From positions 1 to 64,000 of the forward strand of contig JAMPIX010000001.1 of assembly GCA_024721275.1 (NCBI GenBank): 64,000 nucleotides of DNA. Reading direction: 5' to 3'. The position numbers and the translations under genes were made by a program. The notes under the pieces were generated by a model. The model did no database searches and was not told where the DNA came from. It saw only the letters and a list, made by a program, of their open reading frames with translations. This stretch comes from Mycoplasma sp. GTDB lineage: Bacteria; Bacillota_I; Bacilli_A; Mycoplasmatales; Metamycoplasmataceae. This document shows positions 31,618-45,345 of this stretch, piece after piece; position 1 is the first letter of the stretch; the number at the start of each line of letters is the position of its first letter.

Positions 31618-34332
31618 TTATTCTTTTTGATCTTCTTCTTCAGGGTGGGCAATAAAATCTAAATTGATTTCTTGTGTACTTCTAATAACTTCTTCAATTC
31701 GTTCATGAATTTGTTCAATAGGAATAATTTCCACTGATGATATTTTCGATTTATTATCATTAATTTTAATTATTCTAACTCCCTTAGTATTTCTAGAAGT
31801 TGTATTAACTTGAGTTAATGAAAGTCTAATTGATACTCCACTTGATGTCATTAAAATAACATCTTCATTTCCATCAACAACATGTAAAGAAATTAAATTA
31901 CCTGCTTTTTTACTTTCTAAGGCTTTAACACCTTTTGCTCCACGTTTAGTTTTTCTATATTCTTCAACATATGACATTTTTCCAAATCCTAAAGAACCTA
32001 CTGTAAGAATTTTTGATCCTTCTTTTGTAATAGCAGCTCCAACAATTTCTGTTTTAGGTTCTCCAATGAAATTCATCCCTATAACACCTGTTGAAGTTCT
32101 ACCCATTGATCTAACTTCTTTTACATCAAATCTAATTGCTTTACCATTTGAAGCACCAAGAACAATTTCATCATCTTTATGAACTAATAATGCTGAAAAT
32201 AGTAAGTCATTCTCTTTAAGTTTAAGTGCTATTTTTCCATTAACGTTAATTCTTTTGTAATCAATGATAGATGTTCTTTTTAAAATACCTTTTTTAGTAA
32301 TTGTTAATAAACAATTTGATTCTTTGTAATCATCTATAGATAATAAAGAAACAACTTTTTCACCTTTTTGAATTGGAATTAAGTTTTGGAATGGTGTACC
32401 TTTTGCTTGTTTAGATGAATATGGAATTTCATAAGCTCTCATTCTATAAACTTTACCTAAGTTTGTAAATATAAGAAGATCTGTATGAGTTTTTGTCATT
32501 GTTATACTATGAACATCATCATCTTCATATGTAGAAGTTAATTTAGCTCCAACTCCACCTCTATTTTGTTTTTTACAATCTAGTATTGATAATCTTTTTA
32601 CATAACCTTTTCTAGATAATGTAATCAGTATTTCTTCAACAGGAATTAAATCTTCATTTGAAATTTCACCAAAATGTCCAGGAATTATTTCACTTCTTCT
32701 TTCATCACCAAATTTTCTTTTTATTTCATTAAATACATCAATAACTGTTTCAATTTGTAATTTATAGTCAGCTAAAATTGCTTTATATTCTTCTATTTCT
32801 TTTTCTAATTCATTTAATTCAAGTTGCATTTTTTCAATTGCAAGTCCGGTTAAACGACCTAATCTCATATCAGTGATTGCTTTTGCTTGTATTTCAGATA
32901 AATTAAATGAATTCATTAATGATTCTTGTGCTGTTTGATCATTTTTAGAAGCTCTAATTATTTTTATTACTTCATCTATATTTTCGATAGCAATTTTTAA
33001 TCCTTTTAAAATGTGAATTCTTGCTTCTGCTTTTTCTAAATCAAACTTAATTCTTCTTTTAAGAACTTCTATTTGGAAATCTAAGAATATTTTTAACGCT
33101 TCTTTTAAATTTAGTAATTTAGGTTGATTATTAACCAATGAAATCATATTAACTGAAAAGTTATTTTGAAGTTGTGTAAGTTTAAATAATTGATTTAACA
33201 ATACTTCTGGAGCAGTATCTCTTTTTACAACTATTACTATTCTTATTCCTTCTCTAGAACTTTCATCTCTAATTTCAGAAATGCCATGTATTACTTTATC
33301 TTTAGATAAAAGAGCTATCTTTTCAATTAATTTTGCTTTATTAACCATGTAAGGTATTTCAGTTACAATAATTCTTTTTTTACCATTCTTTAAAATTTCA
33401 ATATTTGTTTTTGATCTAGTTGTAACTTTACCATTTCCTGTTAAATAAGCTTGTTTAATTCCTGTATCTCCAGTAATTATTCCATATGTAGGAAAATCAG
33501 GACCTTTAATATAAGTCATTAATTCTTCGATTTCAATTTCAGGATTGTGTGCTAATGCAATAACACCATCTAAAACTTCATTTAAATTATGTGGAGGAAT
33601 ATTTGTTGCCATACCAACAGCAATACCTGTTGCACCAGATAATAATAAATTAGGAATTTTAGAAGGTAATACTAACGGTTCTCTTTCACTACCATCATAG
33701 TTATCAGTAAAATCTACAACATTCTTTTTAATGTCATCAACCATCAATGATGCAATTTTAGCCATACGTACCTCTGTATAACGCATTGCTGCAGCACCAT
33801 CTCCATCTATAGATCCGAAGTTACCATGTCCATCTACAAGTGGATATCTCATTGAAAAATCTTGAGACATTCTAACCATAGCTTCATAAATTGATGAATC
33901 ACCATGTGGGTGATATTTTCCCATTACATCTCCAACAATACGAGCTGATTTTTTATAACTACTTCCAGGAGTAATTCCTAATTCAGACATTCCATATATT
34001 ATTCTTCTATGTACAGGTTTTAATCCATCTCTTGCATCTGGTAAAGCACGAGATACAATAACTGACATAGCATATTCTAGAAATGATGTTCTCATTTCTG
34101 ATGAAACATTCATTGGTTCTAAGTTATCAGTTTTATCCATTATTATTTGAGATTGAACTTGATATGTTTCAGAATTTTGAGGAGCATCGTCACTTTCCTC
34201 TTCTTCTATACCTATTTCATTTATTTCATCAAATAATGTTTCTATTTTTTCTTCAGGAACATCATATATATCATCTTCATTTGTTGATTCTTCTTCAATT
34301 AAATCTTTTTCGTCTTTTTCATCTATTAACAT
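31618..34332 (-). CDS. gyrA: DNA gyrase subunit A
   Basis: Type II topoisomerase breakage-reunion subunit, 904 residues. The catalytic Tyr is in [14 protein letters not shown]; the quinolone-resistance loop reads [17 protein letters not shown]; GyrA C-terminal beta-pinwheel repeats follow, and the tail ends in an acidic, Glu-rich stretch. It carries an acidic N-terminal extension of about 70 residues ([16 protein letters not shown]...) before the usual [32 protein letters not shown] start, longer than in typical bacteria. It lies 9 bp after gyrB. Confidence 0.95.
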   Translation of the reverse strand: MLIDEKDEKDLIEEESTNEDDIYDVPEEKIETLFDEINEIGIEEEESDDAPQNSETYQVQSQIIMDKTDNLEPMNVSSEMRTSFLEYAMSVIVSRALPDARDGLKPVHRRIIYGMSELGITPGSSYKKSARIVGDVMGKYHPHGDSSIYEAMVRMSQDFSMRYPLVDGHGNFGSIDGDGAAAMRYTEVRMAKIASLMVDDIKKNVVDFTDNYDGSEREPLVLPSKIPNLLLSGATGIAVGMATNIPPHNLNEVLDGVIALAHNPEIEIEELMTYIKGPDFPTYGIITGDTGIKQAYLTGNGKVTTRSKTNIEILKNGKKRIIVTEIPYMVNKAKLIEKIALLSKDKVIHGISEIRDESSREGIRIVIVVKRDTAPEVLLNQLFKLTQLQNNFSVNMISLVNNQPKLLNLKEALKIFLDFQIEVLKRRIKFDLEKAEARIHILKGLKIAIENIDEVIKIIRASKNDQTAQESLMNSFNLSEIQAKAITDMRLGRLTGLAIEKMQLELNELEKEIEEYKAILADYKLQIETVIDVFNEIKRKFGDERRSEIIPGHFGEISNEDLIPVEEILITLSRKGYVKRLSILDCKKQNRGGVGAKLTSTYEDDDVHSITMTKTHTDLLIFTNLGKVYRMRAYEIPYSSKQAKGTPFQNLIPIQKGEKVVSLLSIDDYKESNCLLTITKKGILKRTSIIDYKRINVNGKIALKLKENDLLFSALLVHKDDEIVLGASNGKAIRFDVKEVRSMGRTSTGVIGMNFIGEPKTEIVGAAITKEGSKILTVGSLGFGKMSYVEEYRKTKRGAKGVKALESKKAGNLISLHVVDGNEDVILMTSSGVSIRLSLTQVNTTSRNTKGVRIIKINDNKSKISSVEIIPIEQIHERIEEVIRSTQEINLDFIAHPEEEDQKE

Positions 34333-34341
34333 TTACTACTC

Positions 34342-36261
<1,920 letters not shown>

Positions 36262-36264
36262 TTA

Positions 36265-37302
36265 TTATAGATTTATGGTATTAAATCCTTTAATTTGTTT
36301 TAAATAATCTTTTTTTGTTGTTGTTATTATAGTTTGCAATCCCTTTGGTATTAACTTAATCAACCTAGTTTTTTTAAGTTCATCTAATTCACTAAGTGCA
36401 TCATCTAAAATTAAAACTGGTTTAAATCCTTTTTCTACAAGTGTGAATAAAAACAGAAATAACAAGTAAATGTAATGAGATCTTTTTTGACCTTGCGAAG
36501 AAAATTTATATATATTCTTCTCGTTTTTTCTAATTATAAAATCATCTTTATTTATTGTTCTTGTTGTATAACCTAAAGCAGAATCCATTTTTATATCTTT
36601 ATTGTAAAGAGCTTTTAAATTATCAAATTCATTTGTAAATGATTTATATTCAATTTCAAAAGAAAATTCATTAAAACTTTCTATTTTCATTTTATTAATA
36701 AATTTTGTCATTTTATCAATAAAGGATTTTCGATGATTTGATATTTCAATTTGTATTTCAATAAGTTTTTTTGTTACAACTTGTAAATGTAATCTATCAA
36801 AATTTGTTTTCAACAATTTATTTCTTTGTTTTAAAATCTTTTTAAAATCATTCAACAAAAAATTATAAATTGGTGTTGTAATTGCAATAAACTTATTAAA
36901 TAATTCTCTTCTAGTTTTTGATTCAAAAATAAATTTATTAAATTTCTCTGGTGTAAACATAACTATAGCAAAAGGTGATTCATAATGATTGTTAATTTGC
37001 TTTTTGTTTATTTCAAAAACTGTTTTTTCTTTATCTATGAAACAATCAAAAAACAAATTTAATCCATTGTCTTCATTAAGTAGCTTAATGTGTCCACTAT
37101 CTTTTCCTCAAGAAATTATCTCAGAGTACTTTAAATTCGATTCTAAGACATTGAAAGAGGTTTTAGCAATAGAATTAACAATTGTTGTTTTACCAACTCC
37201 ATTGTTGCCCACAATTAAATTAATTCCATCTTTTAAAAATAATTTTAAATTTTCGTGAACTCCAATATTGAATAATTCTATTGTTTTAATTTTCAATTTC
37301 AA
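36265..37302 (-). CDS. recF: DNA replication/repair protein RecF
   Basis: SMC-like ATPase that loads RecA at gaps with RecO and RecR; 345 residues. Walker A GNNGVGKTT, the signature SSQGQKRS and Walker B VLILDDALSELD are present. An internal TGA-Trp falls at about 37107. The start overlaps the upstream S4-domain gene by 17 bp. Many small Mollicutes have lost recF; its retention here, in the old dnaA-dnaN-yaaA-recF-gyrB-gyrA order, is notable. Confidence 0.88.
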
Positions 37303-37504
37303 AACTTTCTTCGTTTATTTGAATAAGATCTCCAACTTTGATTCTAGTTCCTCTTGTATCAGTTGGATTACCATTTACAAAAATGTTATTTTCTTGTAAA
37401 AAAATTCTTGCTTCTCCACCTGATTGAATAAGACCTAAAACCTTTAGAAATTGCCCTAATTTTATAGACTCGTTCGTTATCTTTATTCCCTTGTTTTTTC
37501 GCAT
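37286..37504 (-). CDS. yaaA: S4-domain RNA-binding protein, YaaA/RlbA type
   Basis: A 72-residue protein carrying one S4 RNA-binding domain: IKLGQFLKVLGLIQSGGEAR followed by the second strand FVNGNPTDTRGTRIKVGD. It lies between dnaN and recF, exactly where Firmicutes encode YaaA, which assists ribosome maturation. It overlaps recF by 17 bp and is preceded by a 57-bp gap after dnaN. Confidence 0.9.
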   Translation of the reverse strand: MRKNKGIKITNESIKLGQFLKVLGLIQSGGEARIFLQENNIFVNGNPTDTRGTRIKVGDLIQINEESFEIEN

Positions 37505-37561
37505 CGTATAGTTTACATATAAATTATACTCTTTTATTATTTTTTTCAGCTTTTTTTATTA

Positions 37562-38662
37562 TTAATAAGTTCTAAATGGAAGTACCAATTGAATAACGCT
37601 TCTATTACTTTCAGAAGTAATTATTATTGGTTGAAGTTGACCCACAAACTTAATTTGAACATCACCAGAAAACGGCTTACTTATTGCATCTCTAACATAT
37701 TTAGAATCAAATGATATTTCCATTGCTTTTCCACTTCATTTCATCTCTTTAAAAATTATCTTAGAATTACCTATTTCATCTCTTTTAGATTCTATCATTG
37801 CTCCATTTTCATTAGCTTCGAATCTAATTGGTGCAGATACCCCTGTAGACATAACTGTAACTGTATCTAAAGCATTGATCATTTTTTTTGAATCTACTTC
37901 CATTAGTGAATCAAAACCTTCCGGTATTAATTTTGTTGTATCTGGATATATTCCATCTATTAATCTAGATTGAATAATTGTGTTTTCATTTTTAACACTT
38001 ATTTTAGAATCATCTATAAATAAATCAATTTCTTTATTTAAATCCTCCGGAATGAATTGTTTTAGATTCTTAGGCAATATTGTAACATTAGCTATTAAAT
38101 CAGTTTCTACTTCAATTGTTTTTTTAGCTAATCTATATGAGTTTGTTGCAGTAACAATCATTTTTTTATTATTTATATTAATATTCAATCCATTCAAAAT
38201 TATTCTTTTATCATTTTGACCAACAGCAAAAGCCACTTCTTTTTCAATGTCATTTAATATTTTTCCAGATATTTTTATTTTTCTTTCTGAATTAGTTAAA
38301 TCTATATTAGGGAAGTCATTTATATCAAGTGTGTTCATTTTGTATGTAACTTCTTCTGTTGATACAACAAGAGTATCATCTGATACATCTAACTTAATTG
38401 TTCCATTTAACTTTTTAAGCATGTTTATAAGCAATCTTCCTGGTATTAATGCTTTACCTGGTCTAACTACTTGAACATTCGCTTCAACAGGCATAAAATG
38501 TCTAACTGTAAGAATACTATCTGATGCAGTAAATTGAATACCTTCTTCTGTTACTTTAAATAAAATACCTTTCAATGCATGTAATGGAGCATTAGGATCT
38601 AATGCTTTACTTACTTTCTCTAAATTTTTAATTATTTTTGTTTGTTTAATAATAACTTTCAT
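37562..38662 (-). CDS. dnaN: DNA polymerase III subunit beta (sliding clamp)
   Basis: The 366-residue ring protein that tethers polymerase to DNA. It begins MKVIIKQTKIIKNLEKVSKAL, shows the three pseudo-repeat DnaN domains, and ends with the conserved LVLPFRTY-like tail (usually LVxPxR/M). A TGA-Trp lies near 37737, in the third domain. It is downstream of dnaA with a 172-bp AT-rich gap. Confidence 0.94.
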
Positions 38663-38834
38663 ATATTTTTTATTATATAGTAAATAATATTTTTTGATTA
38701 AAGATTAAATTGTAATTTGATATTTTTTTCATATATTAATATATATTAAGTTAGTTTTGATTAAGTATTATAATAAGGGTTGTGTTTTTGGTGGAAAAGT
38801 CAAAAACATTAGTAAACAAAGGGTCTAATTGCTG
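38663..38834. other. AT-rich gap between dnaA and dnaN
   Basis: 172 bp holding a repeated atatattaatatat tract, T-rich runs and, on the minus strand, a TATAAT close to the dnaN start. In some bacteria part of the bipartite origin lies here, but I see no clear DnaA box in it. Confidence 0.4.
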
Positions 38835-40205
38835 TTATTCTATGTGCATAACTTTGCTCTCTAAAATCTTTAAAACGGTTGCTAATGAAGATTTGATACG
38901 AGAATGAGCATTTATTTTCTCAATTGCGTTTAAAACAGTTGAATGATCTCTGTTTGAAAATTGCTTTCCAATGTTCTTATAAGAAAGTTTTGTTATTTGT
39001 CTAATCAATCACATAGAAATATGTCTAGCTTGTGTAATCTCTTCTTTTCTACTTTTTCCAGTTATATTACTTTTAGTTAAATTGTAATAATCAGCAACCA
39101 CTTGAATAATTCGATCCGGTGTAATTGTTTTGGCATCTGCTTTAACACCAGTAAAATAACCTTTAACAACATCATATGTAAATCTTACGTTAACGGGTTC
39201 ATCCGAAGCTAAATATTTAATTCTAGTTAATGAAGATTCTAAAGCTCTAACACTAGTCAAACTTGTTCTTGCAACATATGCTAATGCATCATCATCTCAT
39301 TTATCTAATTGTAAATCCATTTCCTGAATCTTCTTTTGAATTATTTTAATATAACCTTCAACAGTAGGTTCATTTAGACTAAGTGTTAAACCAGAACCGA
39401 ATCTTGTAATAAATCTATCTTGAAAACCTAATAATTCATCAGGAGTTCTATCTGCAACAAGAATTATTTGTTTGTTTGAACTAATTAATTCATTAAAAAT
39501 ATCAAAAAGAACCTGAATTGTAGTATCTCTATTACCTAAAAGCTGAATATCATCAATTAAAAGAATTTTTGTATCTATGAAATTACTTTTAAGTTTTTCT
39601 ATTTCAATATGTCCTGCAGCAACTGCTGATGTTACCATATTTGTAAATTTATTAGGACTTATATATTTAACTTCATAGCCATTATCTAGTGCATAATTAC
39701 CACCAGCTTGAAGTAAATGGGTTTTTCCCATCCCAGATTTACTATATATAAATAAAGGATTAAACATCCCTATAGAATCTATTGATTTTTTAACTGCATT
39801 AGCAGCTTGTCTATTAAACTCGGTTAAAACATAGTTATCAAAAGTATATTTATCTGAAACACTTGATCTATCTACAGCAAAATTAACTTCTTTTTCTTTT
39901 CTTTTTGATGTATTTATTACATTTTGTTTTTTATATGATTCGATATAATCTTTTTTTAAAAATAATTTTACATTTATATCTTTTTGAGTTATTTCTTTAA
40001 TTGCTATATTAAAATCCACTAAATATTGTTTATTTATTAAATTTAAGCCATATTCAACACTAATACCTATATCAGCATATTTATTACCTATTTTAAAAAT
40101 AACTAAATCAGATATAAAGGAATTAAAAATTAAACTGTCTGAAATTGATGTTTCTAAATATTTTTTTAATTGTTCTTGTGCTACGTCTAATTCTAAATTT
40201 TCCAT
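38835..40205 (-). CDS. dnaA: Chromosomal replication initiator DnaA
   Basis: AAA+ initiator that binds DnaA boxes and opens oriC; 456 residues. N-terminal domain I, then the ATPase with YNPLFIYSKSGMGKTHLLQA-like Walker A (SGMGKTHLL), Walker B LLIDDIQLL, sensor regions, and the domain IV signature YKNIGKQFSNRDHSTVLNAI that recognises the boxes. TGA-Trp occurs at 39295 and 39006. The gene is the leftmost-strand neighbour of the putative oriC at 40206-40411, which fixes the polarity of the chromosome. Confidence 0.96.
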
Positions 40206-40411
40206 GTGTATATATTATTTTATTAAAGTTTTCCACATTTTTGAATATTTAACCAATATTTTAAAAAATAAAAAAATAATTAACATATGTTTTCCATATA
40301 TAAAACCCCCATTAAATAAGGATTATGATAGGTTTTCCACATGAATAATGTTGGTGTTTTGTAATTATTAACTATATTGTGAATAAATAATGTAAAAAAG
40401 TTACTAAAATC
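40206..40411. other. oriC: Putative replication origin (oriC)
   Basis: Intergenic DNA upstream of dnaA with several DnaA-box-like 9-mers against TTATCCACA: TTTTCCACA at 40229-40237 and 40333-40341, TTTTCCATA at 40290-40298, and TTATTCACA on the minus strand at 40378-40386. The stretch is very AT-rich. Coding polarity changes here: most genes to the left run leftward and most to the right run rightward, as at a bidirectional origin. Confidence 0.7.
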
Positions 40412-40774
40412 TTATGAAGTTTTCCCGGTTGCGGTGTAAATAATTCATATAACACCTATTATTATAAAGGTTGCAAATATCATGAAAGGTGCATTCCGCT
40501 TAGCTCTTTCTCACATCGGAAGATACAATCCTGTTTTATCATAATCAGTTTCTTTTATTTTTCTTTTCTTGTTATATTCTTCAAGTTGTCTTTTTTTATA
40601 TAAATCTGTATTATGTCTAGCTTTCTTTTGAAAAAAAACTAATACAAATATTCCTATTAATATTAATACGCCAGCAAATATATAATCTATTCCACCTAAT
40701 GAAATAAAATAATTTTTTTCAGTTGGATCAACAGCATTCAGTTTTAAAGCATTGTGTATAAAGTTTTTATTCAT
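40412..40774 (-). CDS. Uncharacterised two-helix membrane protein next to oriC
   Basis: 120 residues with two hydrophobic segments (GIDYIFAGVLILIGIFVLVFF and MIFATFIIIGVIWIIYTAT) separated by a highly charged Lys/Arg-rich loop of about 40 residues. Tryptophans are TGA, so a standard-code reading truncates it at 87 residues. No family is recognised. It sits between oriC and the PTS gene, so it may simply be the first gene of the left replichore. Confidence 0.65.
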
Positions 40775-40856
40775 ATTCTAAATAAATTATACATTTTGAA
40801 TATTAAATCAATTATTTTTACATAGATGAAAATAAAAAATTAAAATATGTAAAAAA

Positions 40857-40885
40857 TTACAATCCTATTCTTTATGTACTATAAT
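40857..40885 (+). promoter_or_regulatory. Candidate sigma-A promoter of the PTS gene
   Basis: TTACAA (40857-40862) and TATAAT (40880-40885) with a 17-bp spacer, about 97 bp upstream of the start codon. A second TATAAT at 40900 may be an alternative. The leader then has aaaggag before the ATG. Confidence 0.45.
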
Positions 40886-40981
40886 GTAATTAAATGAGCT
40901 ATAATAATTACACAGAACTTTAAATTATTTTGGTTTTTAATAATGACAGTTCATTAAAGAAATATAAAGGAGAAATAATCT

Positions 40982-43318
40982 ATGACTTTAGGTAAAACAA
41001 TACATTCGATATTTTCAAACAAATACAGACCTAAAAAAGATGCGGTAGATAATTCTAATAAAAAAGGGGGAAAGGAATTTCTCTCTAAAATAAGTGGAGC
41101 ATTTATGCTACCTATATCTGTTATGGCCATTGGAGGTCTATTTTTAGGAGTAGGTGCTGCAATAACAGCTAATTTTTCAGGTGCAGCAGATACATTTGGT
41201 CAATTTATACAAAACTTAGGACAACCGATTTTTGATGCATTAGCTCTTTTATTCTTAATAGCTATTGTTATTTCGTTTACGGATAACATAGGAACAGCTG
41301 TTTTTTCAGGAGTTGTTGCTTATTTAGTTTTTAATTCTATTCAAACACCATTTATATCTGTTACTCCTGATCAAGATAAAAATGGAAATATTTTAAATAC
41401 TGGTACTGCAAAAATTTTATTCGGTTTATCAGATGGACTAGAACGGAAGGTATTTAAGCTTGTTGGAAATAACTTGGGTATACAATCGCTACAAACATCT
41501 GTGTTTGGTGGAATACTTGTTGGATTTATATCTGCATGATCATATAATAAATTTAATGAAGTTGAACTTCCTATGGTTATTTCATTCTTTGGTGGAAAAA
41601 GATTTGTTGCTTTTGTAAATATTATATTAATGATACCAGTAGCCTTCTTATTACTATTGTTATGACCATGAATAGGAATTGGATTAGCTTATTTTGGAGA
41701 ATATTCAGCAAAAGTAAGTGGATTGGATTCATTTGTATTTGGATATCTTGAACGTGCATTAGTTCCTTTTGGTTTACATCATGTGTTTTATGCACCATTA
41801 TGATGAACAGCTGCTGGAGGAGATCCTAGTCAGGCATTGCAAGATTGAGTAAATGCAGGACATACTTTAACACAAGAAGCTGGTGATCCAATAAATGGAC
41901 TTATTACTCAATTAAATGGTGTATATGGTGATCAAAGTACTTGAATTGCTGCTGATGCTTTTGGATCTAATGATATTACTTGAAGAGATTCTGCAGGAAA
42001 TCACTCATTACCAGTATTTAAATTTTTCCAGGAAGAACTTGGAATGCGTTTAGGAAGATTTTTACAAGGAAAATATGCTTTCATGCAAACCGCATTACCA
42101 GCTGCTGGAGCAGCAATGATAATGGCAGCACCTAAAAAACATAGAAAAGCTGCAATGGGATCAGTAATACCGAGTGCATTAACATCATTCTTAGTAGGTG
42201 TAACTGAACCAATTGAATTTACATTCTTATTCTTAGCTCCTGCATTATTCTGAGGGTTCCATGCAATAATGGCTGGTGTAGCATTTAGTTTAATGAACAT
42301 ACTTGGGGCACATATGGGAATGACATTCTCAGGTGGATTCATAGATACAATAATTTATGGTATTCTACCAGTTCAAAAGGGAACAGAATTCTGATGAGCG
42401 TATGTAATAGGTATCCCATTCGGGGTGATATACTACATTGTCTTCTATTGGTCAATAAAACACTTTAATTTAGCAACACCTGGACGTGGTGGAAATGTAA
42501 AACTATTTACTAAAAAAGATTATAAAAAATCAAAAGAATCTAATAGTGATGAAGAATTTGAACAACAAACAATTGATTTAATTACCGCTTTTGGTGGAAA
42601 AGATAATATAACTCATACAGCAAATTGTGCAACAAGATTAAGATATGATGTTAAAGATGCTTCAAAAGTAAATGAGCAAGGATTGAAAGATGCTGGTGCA
42701 TTTGGTGTTGTTAGAGTTAGTGATACACATATTCAAGCGATAGTCGGTACTAGTGCAAATGTTATAAGTAGAAAAATTCAAAAAGCATTAAATTCAAATA
42801 AACCACTTGTAGCTACTATAGTTAATGATGAATCTAAAAAAGAAGAAAAAGTAGTTAATAAAATAAACGCTACTGTTAAGTCAGTTGCAGTTGGTAAAGC
42901 AAAAGAGTTAAAATCATTAGATGATGGAATTTTTTCTAAAGGAATGTTAGGAGATGGTTTAGTTATTGAAATACCTAAAAATATTGACAAAGCAGAAGTA
43001 TATGCTCCTATATCAGGTAAATTAGTTGCTACATATCCTACAAAACATGCTTATGGAATTTTAAACAAAGATGGATACGAAGTATTAGTTCATATTGGAA
43101 TTGATACAGTTAAATTAGATGGATCAAGTTTTGAACCTTTAGTGAAAAAAGATGATGAAATAAAAGCTGGTGATGTATTAGCAAAAGTTGATTTTAAAAC
43201 TCTTAGAGAAAATGCTCCTTCAGCAGATGTAATTGTAGTTATCACTTCTGGTCAAAAAGTAAGTAACAAAGCTACTGGAAATGTTAAAAAAGATAGTGAA
43301 CTATTTAAAATAAATTAA
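40982..43318 (+). CDS. ptsG: PTS glucose-family EIICBA
   Basis: A 778-residue sugar permease and phosphotransferase with EIIC first, then EIIB and EIIA. EIIC has about ten membrane segments and the family motifs [12 protein letters not shown] and [17 protein letters not shown] has the phospho-Cys in TANC549[12 protein letters not shown] has His704 in [13 protein letters not shown] plus the partner PTKHAYG. The motif set matches Mollicute glucose-type PtsG more than GlcNAc types, but the sugar is not proven; with chitinases in the same genome GlcNAc or glucosamine uptake is a fair alternative. It is preceded by a promoter-like element and followed by a terminator. Confidence 0.88.
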
Positions 43319-43337
43319 TCAGAAAATAATTTTAAAA

Positions 43338-43372
43338 TAAAAGATTCAATTAACGAATCTTTTATTTTTTAA
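43338..43372. terminator. Bidirectional terminator between ptsG and msrA
   Basis: AAAAGATTC pairs with GAATCTTTT around a 7-nt loop (aattaac), followed by ATTTTTT. It serves the convergent genes on both strands and overlaps the msrA stop region. Confidence 0.85.
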
Positions 43373-43853
43373 ATTTTTTAGGGATATTAGAAAGATTTAT
43401 ATGACAATAACCATTTTTATTTTTAATTAAATATTTTTGATGATATTCTTCAGCTTTTGTGTAATTTCTAATAAGATCAATTTCAATTTGACTTTTACCA
43501 TTTTCATTTTCTCAATCTGATAGTATATTTTTAAAAATTTGCATATCAATATCATTTTCTAGATAAATGCAGGTTCTATAATTTGTTCCAATATCATTAC
43601 CTTGTTTGTTTAATGAATAAGGATCGATTATATTTATATACAAACCAAAAATGTCATCAAAACTAATTTTACTATTATCAAATGTTAGTTTAACTACTTC
43701 AGCATGATTTGATCCGTTAATTACTTTTTCATATGTAGTTGTTTCAGTATCGCCATTAGCATAACCAGACTCTACTTCTTTTATATCTCTTATTTTTAAA
43801 AAGTAGGCTTCTGTTCCTCAAAAGCATCCAGCGCCCAAATATATTGTTTTCAT
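43362..43853 (-). CDS. msrA: Peptide methionine sulfoxide reductase MsrA
   Basis: Repairs oxidised methionine (S-epimer); 163 residues. The catalytic cysteine is in the N-terminal GAGCFWGTEAYFLKI motif; YANGDTETTTYEKV and NHAEVVKLTFD, then TNYRTCIY and YHQKYLIKN follow in family order. The tryptophan of GCFWG is TGA, so the gene is lost under the standard code. It converges with ptsG. Confidence 0.93.
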
Positions 43854-43924
43854 AAAAACATTTTATATAAAAAACAAAAAATAATAAAATTATAAAAGAA
43901 ACATTTTTGTTCCTTTTTTTAGTA

Positions 43925-43930
43925 TATAAT
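43925..43930 (+). promoter_or_regulatory. -10 box of the ABC transporter operon
   Basis: TATAAT 57 bp before the ATG at 43987; no good -35 is seen in the T-rich DNA upstream. Confidence 0.35.
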
Positions 43931-43986
43931 TACTTTATAAAAAAATAAAGGGTATCTTATTGTTATATAATGAGTAAATAGAAATT

Positions 43987-45345
43987 ATGAATAAAAAATG
44001 AAATAAAATAAAATTAGATAAAAGTATACCTTCAATTGAAGTTAAAGATTACACTAAGAAATTTAAAAAATTCTTAGCCGCATCTAATATGAACTTCAAA
44101 GTTGGTAGTGGTGTAATACACGGATTTATTGGACCCAATGGTTCTGGTAAAACAACTGCAATAAAAGCAATGATTGGCGCTTATATACCAACAAGCGGAA
44201 GTGTTGTTATAAATGGACATAAAGCTGGTTCAAAAGAAGCCAATAGTCTTATTGGTTATATTCCAGAAAGAGCCTCATTTCCTGCTCACTTAAATACAAT
44301 AAATTACTTAATCACAATGGGAGAATTATCTGGTTTAAGTTTTAAAGAATCTAAAGAAAGAGCAACTAAAACATTAAAAGATCTTGGATTAGAAGAACAT
44401 GCTAAAAGAAAACCTATTGGTTTCTCATCGGGTATGCAAAAGAAAATACTATTAGCTCAATCGTTATTAACAAATCCTTACATTTTAATTTTAGATGAAC
44501 CTGCTGCTAATTTAGATCCAACGGCTAGAAAAGATTTATTTGATCAATTAATTAGATTACGTAATGAAGGAAAAACAATTTTAATATCTTCCCATATTCT
44601 TGCTGAATTAGAGAGACTAATTAATGAAGTAACTTTTGTATATTATGGAGAGGTAGTGTATTCTGGACCAACAAAAGACTTATATGATGAATTATCTGAT
44701 GTTTTTGTTAAGACTACAAACAATCTTTCAATAGTTGAAAATTATAAAGATAGATATCAAATAGAAGGTGATGTAAAAACCGAAATAATCTTTAAATCTT
44801 TATCTCAAGAACAAACAAGAAAATTATTTAATGAATTATCTGTTGATAAATCATTCAATATTAGAACTTTTAGAGCAAACGATTTACAATCTGCATATGA
44901 TAAATTAATCTTTAACTCACAATCAAATTCTCTTGGAAAACAAAAAATTGGAAACAGAAAAGTTATTGCAATGAAGCAAACTTTATTTGGTAATAATCAA
45001 AAAATTGATTCAAAACAAGAATCAAATGATTCATTAACTTCATCAAAGGAAATTAAAAGTGCTTTTAAAATTGATTCTGAAGCAAAAAAATTAGATCCAG
45101 TATTTGATAAAAATAAAAAAACAAATTCAATAAAAAAACCTTTTACTGAAAATACAATTAATGTAAAGCCAACAACAGGTAGCAAAATGATGAAAAAAAC
45201 AACAACAGTAAAAAAACCCGTTGCTAGAAAAACACTTGCTAAAAAACCAACAAGAAGAACAACTACAGTTAGAAAAAAACCAACAGGAAAGACATCAACA
45301 ATAATAAAACAAATTAGAAAAAATGATGAAAAGGATAAAAAATAA
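43987..45345 (+). CDS. ABC transporter ATP-binding protein with basic tail
   Basis: A 452-residue ATPase: Walker A GPNGSGKTT, signature FSSGMQKK, Walker B LILDEPAANLDP and switch His ISSHILAE are all present. The C-terminal 120 residues are unusual: Ser/Thr- and Lys-rich with TTTVKKPVARKTLAKKP repeats. It overlaps the permease by one base (TAATG). ABC-2 exporter of unknown cargo. Confidence 0.9.
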
